A stretch of DNA of 6,627 bases from Methanothrix sp. (GTDB taxonomy: Archaea; Halobacteriota; Methanosarcinia; Methanotrichales; Methanotrichaceae): the NCBI GenBank assembly GCA_003162615.1, contig PMNG01000124.1:1-6627 (forward strand), in the 5' to 3' direction. The notes under the pieces were generated by a model. It ran no database searches and was not told the DNA's origin. It saw only the letters and a list, made by a program, of their open reading frames with translations. Below, piece after piece: positions 1 to 4,392 of the stretch. A program made the translations under genes and the position numbers. Position 1 is the stretch's first letter, and every line of letters begins with the position of its first letter.

Positions 1-989
1 GTGAATCATTTTCATATCAAAATTTAGATTTTACTAATTCTTCATTCGAAATGGAGACTCACTTCACTGGATCTCGGTTCGATAAGTGCATCTACTGTAT
101 CGGATCTCAATTCACGAGGGATGCTTACTTCAATTTTTCAGAGTTTGTGAAGGATGCCACTTTCGAGGGCTCTGAATTCAACAGATCCGCCGATTTCGGA
201 AGATCTACGTTCAAAGGGGATGTCAACTTCAATAATTGCCAGTTCAATGGGCCTGCCTATTTCAGCAATTCTTATTTCAATAAAAAGGCCTACTTCAAAG
301 ATTCTAAGTTCCTTGAACTTGTCATCGTTGTTCATTCTGAGTTTGGAGGAGAAGCCTATTTCGGAGATTCGTTGTTCAATGGGAACGTGGAGTTTGATAA
401 CGTTCGTTTTAAGGACGATGCTCTTTTTGAAAACACAAGATTTAACGACACGCTTTCTCTGAAAAGAACGAAATATACAAATTTGTATATTAAGTGGACT
501 AATATCACTAGATTTGCATATGATGATGCTGCGTATCTATCATTAATTGACAATTTTAAAAAATTGGGTTTTTTTGAAGACGCGGATAACTGTTATTACC
601 AGTACAGGAAAGAGCGCAACCAGGAAGTTCTAAAGGGTATATCTCAATTGATCGACAACGGATTAATGACTTTTTACGGGTACGGCGTACGACCGTTCCT
701 TCCTTTTACGTGGTCTTTGGCCTTCATCGTTCTCTTCGGCGTGACATATCTTTTAGCACCTAATCTAATTTCCATCTATACAGCGATCGGAGCTAATGTC
801 GCAAACGCAGGCGCAATTTTGCACCCATTTAACATCAGTCTAACAGTTTTTCTATCTGGAGCAAAATTGGTCGATGATCCCAAGTCCGTTATCGATGGAT
901 TCTATTGGATATTTACATTAGAAAAGCTGCTTGGGTCTTTGTTCTTATTCTTATTCCTTGTCTCATTTGGTAAGACGATAGTAAGATAG
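1..989 (+). CDS. Pentapeptide-repeat membrane protein, 5' end outside the window
   Basis: The reading frame is open from position 3 and enters from the left edge. Codons before the first ATG (51) already carry the repeat (LDFTNSSF), so that ATG is internal and the real start lies upstream. Thirteen tandem 11-residue units of the form xxxAxFxxSxF run from 48 to 476, for example NGPAYFSNSYF and GGEAYFGDSLF. This matches the 5+6 register of the Pentapeptide_3 type, which folds as a beta-helix. After the repeats comes a charged helical linker (about 530-640) with GYGVRPFLPF, then hydrophobic segments at about 705-770 and 915-970. The C-terminal layout resembles the two-helix ion-channel domain seen behind such repeats in methanogens. 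However, no TVGYG-like selectivity filter is visible; the loop reads FLSGAKLVDD. Location is therefore probably the cell membrane with the repeat domain on one face. Function is unknown; a channel-like or scaffold role is inference. Confidence 0.85.
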   Translation, partial: ESFSYQNLDFTNSSFEMETHFTGSRFDKCIYCIGSQFTRDAYFNFSEFVKDATFEGSEFNRSADFGRSTFKGDVNFNNCQFNGPAYFSNSYFNKKAYFKDSKFLELVIVVHSEFGGEAYFGDSLFNGNVEFDNVRFKDDALFENTRFNDTLSLKRTKYTNLYIKWTNITRFAYDDAAYLSLIDNFKKLGFFEDADNCYYQYRKERNQEVLKGISQLIDNGLMTFYGYGVRPFLPFTWSLAFIVLFGVTYLLAPNLISIYTAIGANVANAGAILHPFNISLTVFLSGAKLVDDPKSVIDGFYWIFTLEKLLGSLFLFLFLVSFGKTIVR

Positions 990-1112
990 TTCCCGGACCG
1001 AGTGGGCTACCGGCAAGACCTTGAGGAATGCCGCAAAGAGCTTATCAGCGCGATTGAGGGCTGGATTGTCTTGGGACTTCGCATGGGGCAGCCAATTCCG
1101 CCGATAAGATAA
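989..1112 (+). pseudogene. Decayed HicB-like fragment (C-terminal part)
   Basis: Read from 1003, TGG GCT ACC GGC AAG ACC gives WATGKT. After a lost base near 1020-1021 the frame continues from 1023 as EECRKELISAIEGWIV and ends GQPIPPIR with TAA at 1110-1112. Pieced together, 26 of 35 residues equal the HicB-like protein at 1988-2245 (WATGKTIEDC, GQPIPPI). The upstream bases GTTCCCGGA (989-997) match the VPG codons of that protein, but the spacing to WATGKT is shortened. The fragment therefore lacks the N-terminal half, has at least one frameshift and an internal deletion, and abuts the stop codon of the pentapeptide gene. A short uninterrupted frame from GTG 1002 exists, but its N-terminal residues do not fit the family. 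It is a dead paralogue, not a gene. Confidence 0.75.
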
Positions 1113-1151
1113 TTCTGAATGGACGTATCCACCAAAAGGGTTCGAATGAGA

Positions 1152-1298
1152 TTATGCCCCTTCCATATCTAAAAATTTCTCAATAGCTTGGGCTATTATC
1201 TCAGATTGCCCCCCCCTGAGCATTCCTCTTTTTTTTACGACATATTCTTTCAATCTCTGATTTAGCTGGTCACTGATATCAGCGCTTACCCTCGGCAT
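1152..1298 (-). CDS. Small ribbon-helix-helix (CopG/Arc-type) DNA-binding protein
   Basis: A 48-residue ORF starts MPRVSADISDQLNQRL and ends FLDMEGA. The layout is that of an RHH protein: a short beta strand (residues 2-8), helix A (10-24), a GMLRGG turn (25-30), and helix B starting QSEIIAQAIEKFL (31-43). RHH dimers bind operator DNA through the paired strands and often serve as antitoxins or autorepressors. It is transcribed away from the HicB unit across a shared intergenic region. No toxin is adjacent on its own strand, so it may be a solitary regulator. An in-frame ATG at 1320-1322 would add eight residues (MIKENKIF). AAAGGA stands about 13 nt before the 1298 start and no clear Shine-Dalgarno precedes 1322, so the start is open. 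The coding strand holds an A8 run (1229-1236) and a G8 run (1209-1216); slippage in either would destroy the frame. Confidence 0.7.
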   Translation of the reverse strand: MPRVSADISDQLNQRLKEYVVKKRGMLRGGQSEIIAQAIEKFLDMEGA

Positions 1299-1350
1299 GA
1301 ATATTTTATTTTCCTTTATCATATTAGTTCTTTCTTGTTTGTATTTAGTC

Positions 1351-1363
1351 TTATTATATTATA
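1351..1363 (-). promoter_or_regulatory. Possible TATA element for the RHH gene
   Basis: On the minus strand this AT-only stretch reads TATAATATAATAA, about 30 nt before the ATG at 1322 and 55 nt before the ATG at 1298. A second candidate, GACTAAATAC (1350-1341), lies nearer. Either would place transcription start close to the gene. The stretch lies next to the plus-strand promoter of the HicB unit, so the two divergent promoters probably compete or share control. The AT-rich context makes the exact box uncertain. Confidence 0.3.
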
Positions 1364-1384
1364 GCAGACAAAAAGTATAAATAC
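1362..1384 (+). promoter_or_regulatory. Archaeal TATA promoter of the 41-aa ORF/HicB unit
   Basis: AGTATAAATAC (1374-1384) is a strong archaeal TATA box. It is preceded by the purine/A-rich TAGCAGACAAAA (1362-1373), which can serve as BRE or as part of an operator. Transcription would start near 1403-1408, leaving a short leader that carries GGTGGG before the ATG at 1418. The same 12-mer is repeated exactly at 1942-1953, upstream of the second HicB gene. Confidence 0.65.
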
Positions 1385-1408
1385 ATAAGAACATAGAAGG
1401 AACTGATT

Positions 1409-1414
1409 GGTGGG
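1409..1414 (+). promoter_or_regulatory. Ribosome binding site GGTGGG for the 41-aa ORF
   Basis: GGTGGG stands 3 nt before ATG 1418 and 6 nt before a second ATG at 1421. It resembles the GGTG-type sites elsewhere in this window, such as AGGTGGG before the nitroreductase. Together with the TATA box at the proper distance, it argues that the short ORF downstream is translated. Confidence 0.5.
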
Positions 1415-1417
1415 ACT

Positions 1418-1543
1418 ATGATGACAGAAAAAATCCTAGTTCAAGCGGGAATTAGTTACGATTGTGGGTCGGCCAGACATGGACCTTCACCCAAAGACGC
1501 TGAAAAGTACATTAAAGCAGGCAGGATAAATGGAGGGTGCTGA
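1418..1543 (+). CDS. Unrecognised 41-aa protein coupled to HicB
   Basis: The ORF begins MMTEKILVQAGISYDC and ends AGRINGGC, with TGA at 1541-1543 overlapping the HicB ATG (TGATG). It has its own TATA box and ribosome binding site, and it contains the HicB Shine-Dalgarno sequence within its last codons, so translation of the two is probably coupled. Position directly upstream of an antitoxin is where a HicA toxin would be expected. However, the protein lacks the HicA double-stranded-RNA-binding fold features (a GSHxxY/F motif around the catalytic His) and is shorter than HicA, which is usually about 60-80 residues. It has two cysteines and is weakly basic. It may be a genuine small protein, a leader peptide, or the start of a decayed partner gene. 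I do not recognise a family. Confidence 0.5.
   Translation: MMTEKILVQAGISYDCGSARHGPSPKDAEKYIKAGRINGGC
1532..1537 (+). promoter_or_regulatory. Ribosome binding site GGAGGG that fixes the HicB start
   Basis: GGAGGG ends 5 nt before ATG 1543. It covers the GTG at 1537-1539, which is the upstream in-frame alternative start, so ATG 1543 is preferred and the protein begins MTRYTIII. Confidence 0.7.
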
Positions 1544-1758
1544 TGACTAGATACACAATCATCATCGAAAAGGGTGTTGGGAATTACTCCGCATACTGCC
1601 CGGATCTGCCCGGAGTCATAGCGGCCGGCGAGACTGAAGAGGAGACTGTGGAGCTGATGGAGGAAGCTATTGAATTTCACTTGGAAGGCCTGAAGGAAGA
1701 GAACCTTCCCATCCCAGAGCCGACAGTCACTGCCAGAATCATAAGAGTGATGTGTTAG
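1543..1758 (+). CDS. HicB-like antitoxin-type protein (first copy)
   Basis: A 71-residue protein with the compact HicB/UPF0150 fold: strand MTRYTIIIEKGVGNYSAY, then the signature CPDLPGVIAAGETEEE, then a long helix (VELMEEAIEFHLEGLKEE), ending with NLPIPEP. In HicAB modules this domain mimics RNA and blocks the HicA mRNA interferase. The protein ends soon after the IPEP motif and lacks a C-terminal DNA-binding domain, as is common for short archaeal HicB proteins. No HicA-like gene is visible on either side; the upstream neighbour is the unrecognised 41-aa ORF, coupled by TGATG. The start is set by the GGAGGG site. It shares only the fold with the second copy at 1988-2245 and is from a different subgroup. 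Whether it neutralises a distant toxin or has another role is unknown. Confidence 0.85.
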   Translation: MTRYTIIIEKGVGNYSAYCPDLPGVIAAGETEEETVELMEEAIEFHLEGLKEENLPIPEPTVTARIIRVMC

Positions 1759-1779
1759 CTGAAGTTCAAGCCCCAAATG

Positions 1780-1795
1780 CAGGGCAATAGCCCTG
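1780..1795 (+). other. Short hairpin after the first HicB gene
   Basis: CAGGGC-AATA-GCCCTG is a perfect 6-bp stem with a 4-nt loop, 21 nt after the HicB stop codon and 7 nt before the ATG of the possible 51-aa ORF. No U-rich tract follows, so it is not a typical terminator. It could stabilise the HicB mRNA 3' end, or hinder translation of the next ORF. Confidence 0.35.
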
Positions 1796-1802
1796 ACCTG
1801 CT

Positions 1803-1958
1803 ATGTCGGAGCCCATCAACGATGACCCGATGCTTGAAGGCAAGATAAGCCGAGTGAGTGAAATCATAAAGATAGTTGCTTCAAAAGATAGCGACGAAGT
1901 AACAGCATACTATTTCCGGAGCCAGTTACTCTCACCGAGCTTAGCAGACAAAAGTTAA
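1803..1958 (+). CDS. Possible 51-aa protein of unknown family
   Basis: The ORF starts MSEPINDDPMLEGK and continues through VSEIIKIVASKDSDE to end LADKS. The composition is protein-like: acidic start, an amphipathic helix, few rare codons. It lies 44 nt after the first HicB gene on the same strand, without a clear Shine-Dalgarno sequence. A hairpin (1780-1795) stands before it. Its last codons are the TAGCAGACAAAA promoter motif of the second HicB gene. That suggests it may be a truncated gene whose 3' end was replaced when the downstream promoter region was inserted or duplicated. I do not recognise a family. The opposite strand of this stretch holds nothing convincing. Confidence 0.35.
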   Translation: MSEPINDDPMLEGKISRVSEIIKIVASKDSDEVTAYYFRSQLLSPSLADKS

Positions 1959-1961
1959 ATC
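1942..1961 (+). promoter_or_regulatory. Probable promoter of the second HicB gene
   Basis: TAGCAGACAAAA (1942-1953) is followed by the TATA-like GTTAAATC (1954-1961), about 30 nt before the ATG at 1988. The 12-mer and its position relative to the TATA-like element repeat those at 1362-1384. The TATA sequence itself is weaker than in the first copy. A short leader with AGGA (1978-1981) would result. Confidence 0.5.
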
Positions 1962-1987
1962 TTAATGGATATCAAATAGGACTTAAC

Positions 1988-2245
1988 ATGTTCTCAGAGT
2001 ATATACAAGCAGCACTGGATAAGGCCGAATATGAAACAATCGACAACCCTGAGCCTTATTATGTACACGTGCCTGGTCTTGTTGGAGTTTGGGCAACTGG
2101 AAAGACGATTGAAGATTGCCGCAGGGAGCTGATCGAAGCCATCGAAGAATGGATTGTAGCCAAGCTTCAGTGGGGGCAGCCCATACCGCCAATAGCCGGT
2201 CGCACTATTGCGACCGCTTCAAAGGAACCGGTACCCGTTGCATAA
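1988..2245 (+). CDS. HicB-like antitoxin-type protein (second copy)
   Basis: An 85-residue HicB/UPF0150 protein. An N-terminal helix (MFSEYIQAALDKAEYETID) leads to the strands around PEPYYVHVPGLVGVWATGKT, then a long helix (IEDCRRELIEAIEEWIVAKL) and GQPIPPIAG, with a Thr/Ala-rich tail. The family signature PGLxGVWATGKT replaces the PDLPGxxAxGxT of the first copy, so the two belong to different subgroups. No HicA gene lies next to it; the following gene is an SDR 45 nt downstream on the same strand. The frameshifted fragment at 989-1112 is a close relative, so this subgroup has been copied locally. Role: by family, an antitoxin; as an orphan, its partner is unknown. AGGA 6 nt before the ATG is a fair ribosome binding site. 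Confidence 0.85.
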   Translation: MFSEYIQAALDKAEYETIDNPEPYYVHVPGLVGVWATGKTIEDCRRELIEAIEEWIVAKLQWGQPIPPIAGRTIATASKEPVPVA

Positions 2246-2290
2246 GCTTCTCTAGTATCAATCCCGATATTGAAATGAGAAGGTAATTTT

Positions 2291-3022
2291 ATGAATGTTC
2301 GAGATAAAGTTGTCATCGTGACCGGTGCCTCATCAGGCATCGGTCTGGCTACGGCAAAGCTTCTTGTGAAACGGGGCGCAAAAGTTGCCCTCGTCTCGCG
2401 CTCGATGGAGAAGCTTGAGAAGATCTCTGCGGAGCTTTCCAATTCGATAGCCATCAGAGCCGACATGACCAAGATCCTTGAGATCAAAAGAATGGTGGAT
2501 CAAACGCATGAACACTTCGGAAGGGTTGATATCCTGATCAACAATGCCGGTCAGGGGTACGATGCACCTGTGGAAAAAACCGACATCGATACTTTCCATT
2601 ACATCTTCGATCTGGATGTTATAGGCCCATTGGTTGCTATGCAGCAGGTCATACCGATCATGAGGAAGCAGGGCGGAGGTGCCATCATCAACATCAGCTC
2701 CGGCACTGCGCTGATGTATCTGCCTAACATGAGTGCCTATTCGGCTTCAAAACGAGCACTTGCTGGGATCAGCTTGACGGCAAGGGAAGAGTTGAAGACG
2801 GACAATATCACCGTCAGCGTTGTGTATCCGTACATTACGCTCACCGAATTTGAGAAGAACACCATCAAAGCCTCTGGTGATAACAGAGAGCAAGGTTCCG
2901 GCCCGTCCCCAGGCGACACTGCGGATTATGTCGCACAAAAGATCCTCGATGGCATTGAAAGCGGGGAAGCTGAAATCTTCGCTCATGATTGGATGAAGAA
3001 AATGACAGAACGAAAAGCCTAA
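2291..3022 (+). CDS. Short-chain dehydrogenase/reductase (SDR), classical type
   Basis: A 243-residue Rossmann-fold oxidoreductase of usual classical-SDR length. Visible motifs are the cofactor loop TGASSGIG (residues 11-18), SRS (36-38) after the second strand, ADM (57-59) contacting the adenine, NNAG (84-87), catalytic Ser137 in NISSG, and Tyr150-Ser-Ala-Ser-Lys154. Arg37 after strand beta-2 hints at NADP(H) preference, which is inference. The Asn of the usual catalytic tetrad (VNVxG) appears as Asp109 (LDVIGP), and the common PG after the active site is Pro180-Tyr181. The enzyme is soluble and cytoplasmic. The substrate cannot be told from sequence. Start: ATG with AAGGT 6 nt upstream. It follows the second HicB gene by 45 nt and may be co-transcribed with it. 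No sharp terminator is seen behind it. Confidence 0.92.
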   Translation: MNVRDKVVIVTGASSGIGLATAKLLVKRGAKVALVSRSMEKLEKISAELSNSIAIRADMTKILEIKRMVDQTHEHFGRVDILINNAGQGYDAPVEKTDIDTFHYIFDLDVIGPLVAMQQVIPIMRKQGGGAIINISSGTALMYLPNMSAYSASKRALAGISLTAREELKTDNITVSVVYPYITLTEFEKNTIKASGDNREQGSGPSPGDTADYVAQKILDGIESGEAEIFAHDWMKKMTERKA

Positions 3023-3106
3023 GCTTGCTGCCTTGCAACATTTGAAGATTGCCCGGCATATCTTAATACGGTAACCATATCAAACGCAAGAAGATATATC
3101 AATTCC

Positions 3107-3113
3107 AGGTGGG
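3107..3113 (+). promoter_or_regulatory. Ribosome binding site AGGTGGG of the nitroreductase gene
   Basis: AGGTGGG lies 3 nt before ATG 3117 and is an extended match to the archaeal 16S 3' end. It fixes the start so that the protein opens with its hydrophobic signal segment. A weak TATA-like CTTAATAC (3062-3069) upstream would give a leader of about 25 nt. Confidence 0.6.
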
Positions 3114-3116
3114 AAA

Positions 3117-3875
3117 ATGAATAAACTAAGAATCAGCATCATCGTTGGGTTAGCTCTCCTGGCGGTGGCCATAGTGGCCGTATCAGAAAATGGTAGCCCC
3201 TCGAAGGCCGACGCATCCAAAGCAATTAAGCTTCCTGAGCCTCGCACCGATGGCGGCATCTCCGTGGAGAAGGCCCTGGAAGAGAGGCGGTCTATTCGCA
3301 GCTTCGGGAAAGAGGGCCTGACATTGGATGAAGTCTCGCAGCTTCTCTGGGCTGCGCAGGGCGTAACGGACGACAAGGGCCATCGAACTGCACCATCAGC
3401 AATGGCTAAATATCCTCTGCAGGTCTATCTCTTGGCTGATAACGTCACCGGCCTGCCCTCTGGGGTCTACCAATACTCTCCCCAAGGTCACAACCTGACC
3501 GTCGTCACGCAGGGCAAGATCGATGAGTACTACAATGCAACCGCAGGTTTTGAGGCCTGGATAAAGACTGCACCCGCTATATTCGTCATAACAGGTGACC
3601 TTAATAGCACGAACCAGATGCCTGCAATTCAGATGCCGAGGAATCAGACATCGAGGAACCAGACGCCTGGGAACCAAGTGCCTAGGCAGGATTTGAGCAG
3701 ATGGGTTTACATCGATGCTGGAGCGGCAGCGGAAAACCTGCTTCTTCAAGTCGTGTCTCTGGACCTTGCTTCTACCTACACGGCAGGATTTAACGCGAAT
3801 AAGACGGAAGAACTCCTGGGATTGCCGAATGGAGAGGTGCCTATAGGGGTTTTGCCTGTAGGAAGAAAGGCCTAA
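3117..3875 (+). CDS. Exported SagB/ThcOx-type nitroreductase-family protein
   Basis: A 252-residue FMN-dependent oxidoreductase-like protein. Residues 5-22 form a hydrophobic signal or anchor segment after MNKLR; no lipobox Cys is present. The SagB-type nitroreductase domain starts with IKLPEPRTDG (37-46), then EERRSIRSFG (55-64, FMN phosphate-binding), LSQLLWAAQG-like helix (75-82), GHRTAPSAMAKYPL (88-101), YIDAGAAAENLLLQ (198-211, flavin-binding helix) and a closing LPVGR (246-250). Family members use FMN, and some oxidise azolines in peptide modification, but no peptide or cyclodehydratase gene is near, so the substrate is unknown. An insertion at 162-190 carries five NQxPx units encoded by a 15-bp tandem repeat. 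Eight N-X-S/T sequons fit an extracytoplasmic, glycosylated protein. A hairpin terminator starts within the last codons. Confidence 0.88.
   Translation: MNKLRISIIVGLALLAVAIVAVSENGSPSKADASKAIKLPEPRTDGGISVEKALEERRSIRSFGKEGLTLDEVSQLLWAAQGVTDDKGHRTAPSAMAKYPLQVYLLADNVTGLPSGVYQYSPQGHNLTVVTQGKIDEYYNATAGFEAWIKTAPAIFVITGDLNSTNQMPAIQMPRNQTSRNQTPGNQVPRQDLSRWVYIDAGAAAENLLLQVVSLDLASTYTAGFNANKTEELLGLPNGEVPIGVLPVGRKA
3612..3686 (+). repeat. 15-bp minisatellite, five in-frame copies, inside the nitroreductase gene
   Basis: Five consecutive 15-bp units (consensus AACCAGATGCCTAGG-like) start at 3612, 3627, 3642, 3657 and 3672. They encode NQMPA, IQMPR, NQTSR, NQTPG and NQVPR. The units have diverged by point changes but keep exact length, so copy number can change without a frameshift. 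They encode a polar, Pro/Gln/Asn-rich loop absent from the rest of the domain, with two NQT sequons. Confidence 0.85.
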
Positions 3876-3892
3876 ACCCTGGCCTTTCTTTC
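3861..3892 (+). terminator. Hairpin terminator with the stop codon in its loop
   Basis: GGAAGAAAGGCC (3861-3872) pairs with GGCCTTTCTTTC (3881-3892): a 12-bp stem with one G-U pair and the 8-nt loop TAAACCCT. The nitroreductase stop codon TAA (3873-3875) is the start of the loop. The right arm is pyrimidine-rich and is followed by TCATATTTGTCTTGG, giving a U-rich tail as used in archaeal termination. A second, smaller hairpin (TGGCGT 3903-3908 with ACGCCA 3917-3922) follows. Confidence 0.65.
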
Positions 3893-4063
3893 ATATTTGT
3901 CTTGGCGTTATCTAATACGCCACTCTGTCCAGGTCAACTGTCCAAGCGACTCATGGGCTGCTGCCATCAAATCGATCATGCAGCGTACGCCTAACCGACG
4001 AGCACAATTTCAGATCTTTCCCCAGCTTTTCTTCTTCACATATTCGGTAAATACGATACACGA
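3893..4063. other. Intergenic stretch without a supported gene
   Basis: Between the nitroreductase terminator and the TumE-module promoter I see no supported gene. The plus strand is open but without a start signal. On the minus strand a 23-codon reading (ATG at 3979, ending with the stop at 3908) gives MIDLMAAAHESLGQLTW, which looks protein-like and could be the tail of a decayed gene. I could not assign it to a family. Confidence 0.3.
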
Positions 4064-4080
4064 GAGAGAATTTTATACTA
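4064..4080 (+). promoter_or_regulatory. BRE/TATA promoter of the TumE module, leaderless start
   Basis: The purine tract GAGAGAA (4064-4070) is followed by the TATA box TTTATACTA (4072-4080). The box centre is about 26 nt before the ATG at 4102, the usual TATA-to-transcription-start distance in archaea. The mRNA should therefore begin at or within a base or two of the start codon. No Shine-Dalgarno sequence precedes 4102, which agrees with a leaderless transcript. Confidence 0.65.
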
Positions 4081-4088
4081 AAAGATCC

Positions 4089-4101
4089 CTAGATATTCTA
4101 G
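4089..4101 (+). promoter_or_regulatory. Inverted repeat CTAGA-TAT-TCTAG, candidate operator
   Basis: A perfect 5-bp inverted repeat with a 3-bp spacer ends at the base before the antitoxin ATG and lies between the TATA box and the predicted transcription start. A protein bound here would block initiation. Autoregulation by the module's own antitoxin-type protein or the toxin complex is the natural inference. CTAG appears in both arms. Confidence 0.45.
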
Positions 4102-4392
4102 ATGACCGAGGATACAAGCATCGTCGTCGTATCAGTGGACGACGTAAAAACCTTCGAAAAGTTAAAGCTCATATCCCAAATAGCTCCATTGAAGGAACGA
4201 ATCAGGTCGTTTGAGAGGAAGTATGAGGGGGGCCTCGATTCCTTCGAGAGTAAGACGAAGAAGCTTCCGGAGGATTTTGAGCGATGGGACGACTTCATTG
4301 AATGGAAGGCTTACAATGATAGCTTGAAGGATCTGGAATCAAAGCTAAAGAAGATTGAAGATGCGACGGACTTTAGAATCGCTCCAAGATGA
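4102..4392 (+). CDS. Coiled-coil antitoxin-type protein upstream of TumE
   Basis: A 96-residue charged protein. After a short strand (TSIVVVSVDD, residues 5-14) it is mostly helical: LISQIAPLKERIRSFERKY (23-41), a loop with SFESKTKKLPEDFERWDD, then FIEWKAYNDSLKDLESKLKKIEDA (65-88) and the tail TDFRIAPR. The middle D/E-W-DD...EWKAY pattern is familiar to me from small proteins encoded before DUF6516/TumE genes in archaea, where they are presumed antitoxins. It has no visible HTH, so it differs from the Xre-type antitoxins paired with TumE elsewhere. It overlaps the toxin gene by 32 bp in another frame, so translation is probably coupled. It is transcribed from its own promoter with a palindrome at the start codon. 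Function as antitoxin is inferred from position. Confidence 0.75.
   Translation: MTEDTSIVVVSVDDVKTFEKLKLISQIAPLKERIRSFERKYEGGLDSFESKTKKLPEDFERWDDFIEWKAYNDSLKDLESKLKKIEDATDFRIAPR

Noticed and set aside
48..476. 33-bp periodicity at the left edge as a CRISPR or DNA repeat
   Set aside because: The periodicity is at the protein level (11-residue units); the DNA of the units is too diverged for a CRISPR and there are no spacers.
1456..1776. Minus-strand 106-codon frame opposite HicB
   Set aside because: It is antisense to a clear HicB protein and has no start signal or motif.
2167..2599. Minus-strand frames opposite the start of the SDR
   Set aside because: The plus-strand SDR has full motifs and a ribosome binding site; these are shadows.
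3903..3922. Second hairpin TGGCGT/ACGCCA after the terminator
   Set aside because: Only 6 bp with an 8-nt loop and no U tract; could be chance, so not listed as a separate feature.
3908..3979. Minus-strand 23-codon reading (MIDLMAAAHESLGQLTW...)
   Set aside because: Protein-like, but too short, with a stop just upstream, and no family recognised. Kept only as a possible relic in the intergenic entry.
3897..4214. Plus-strand 105-codon frame crossing into the antitoxin-type gene
   Set aside because: It has no ribosome binding site, overlaps the better supported gene at 4102, and its second half is only a shifted reading of that gene.
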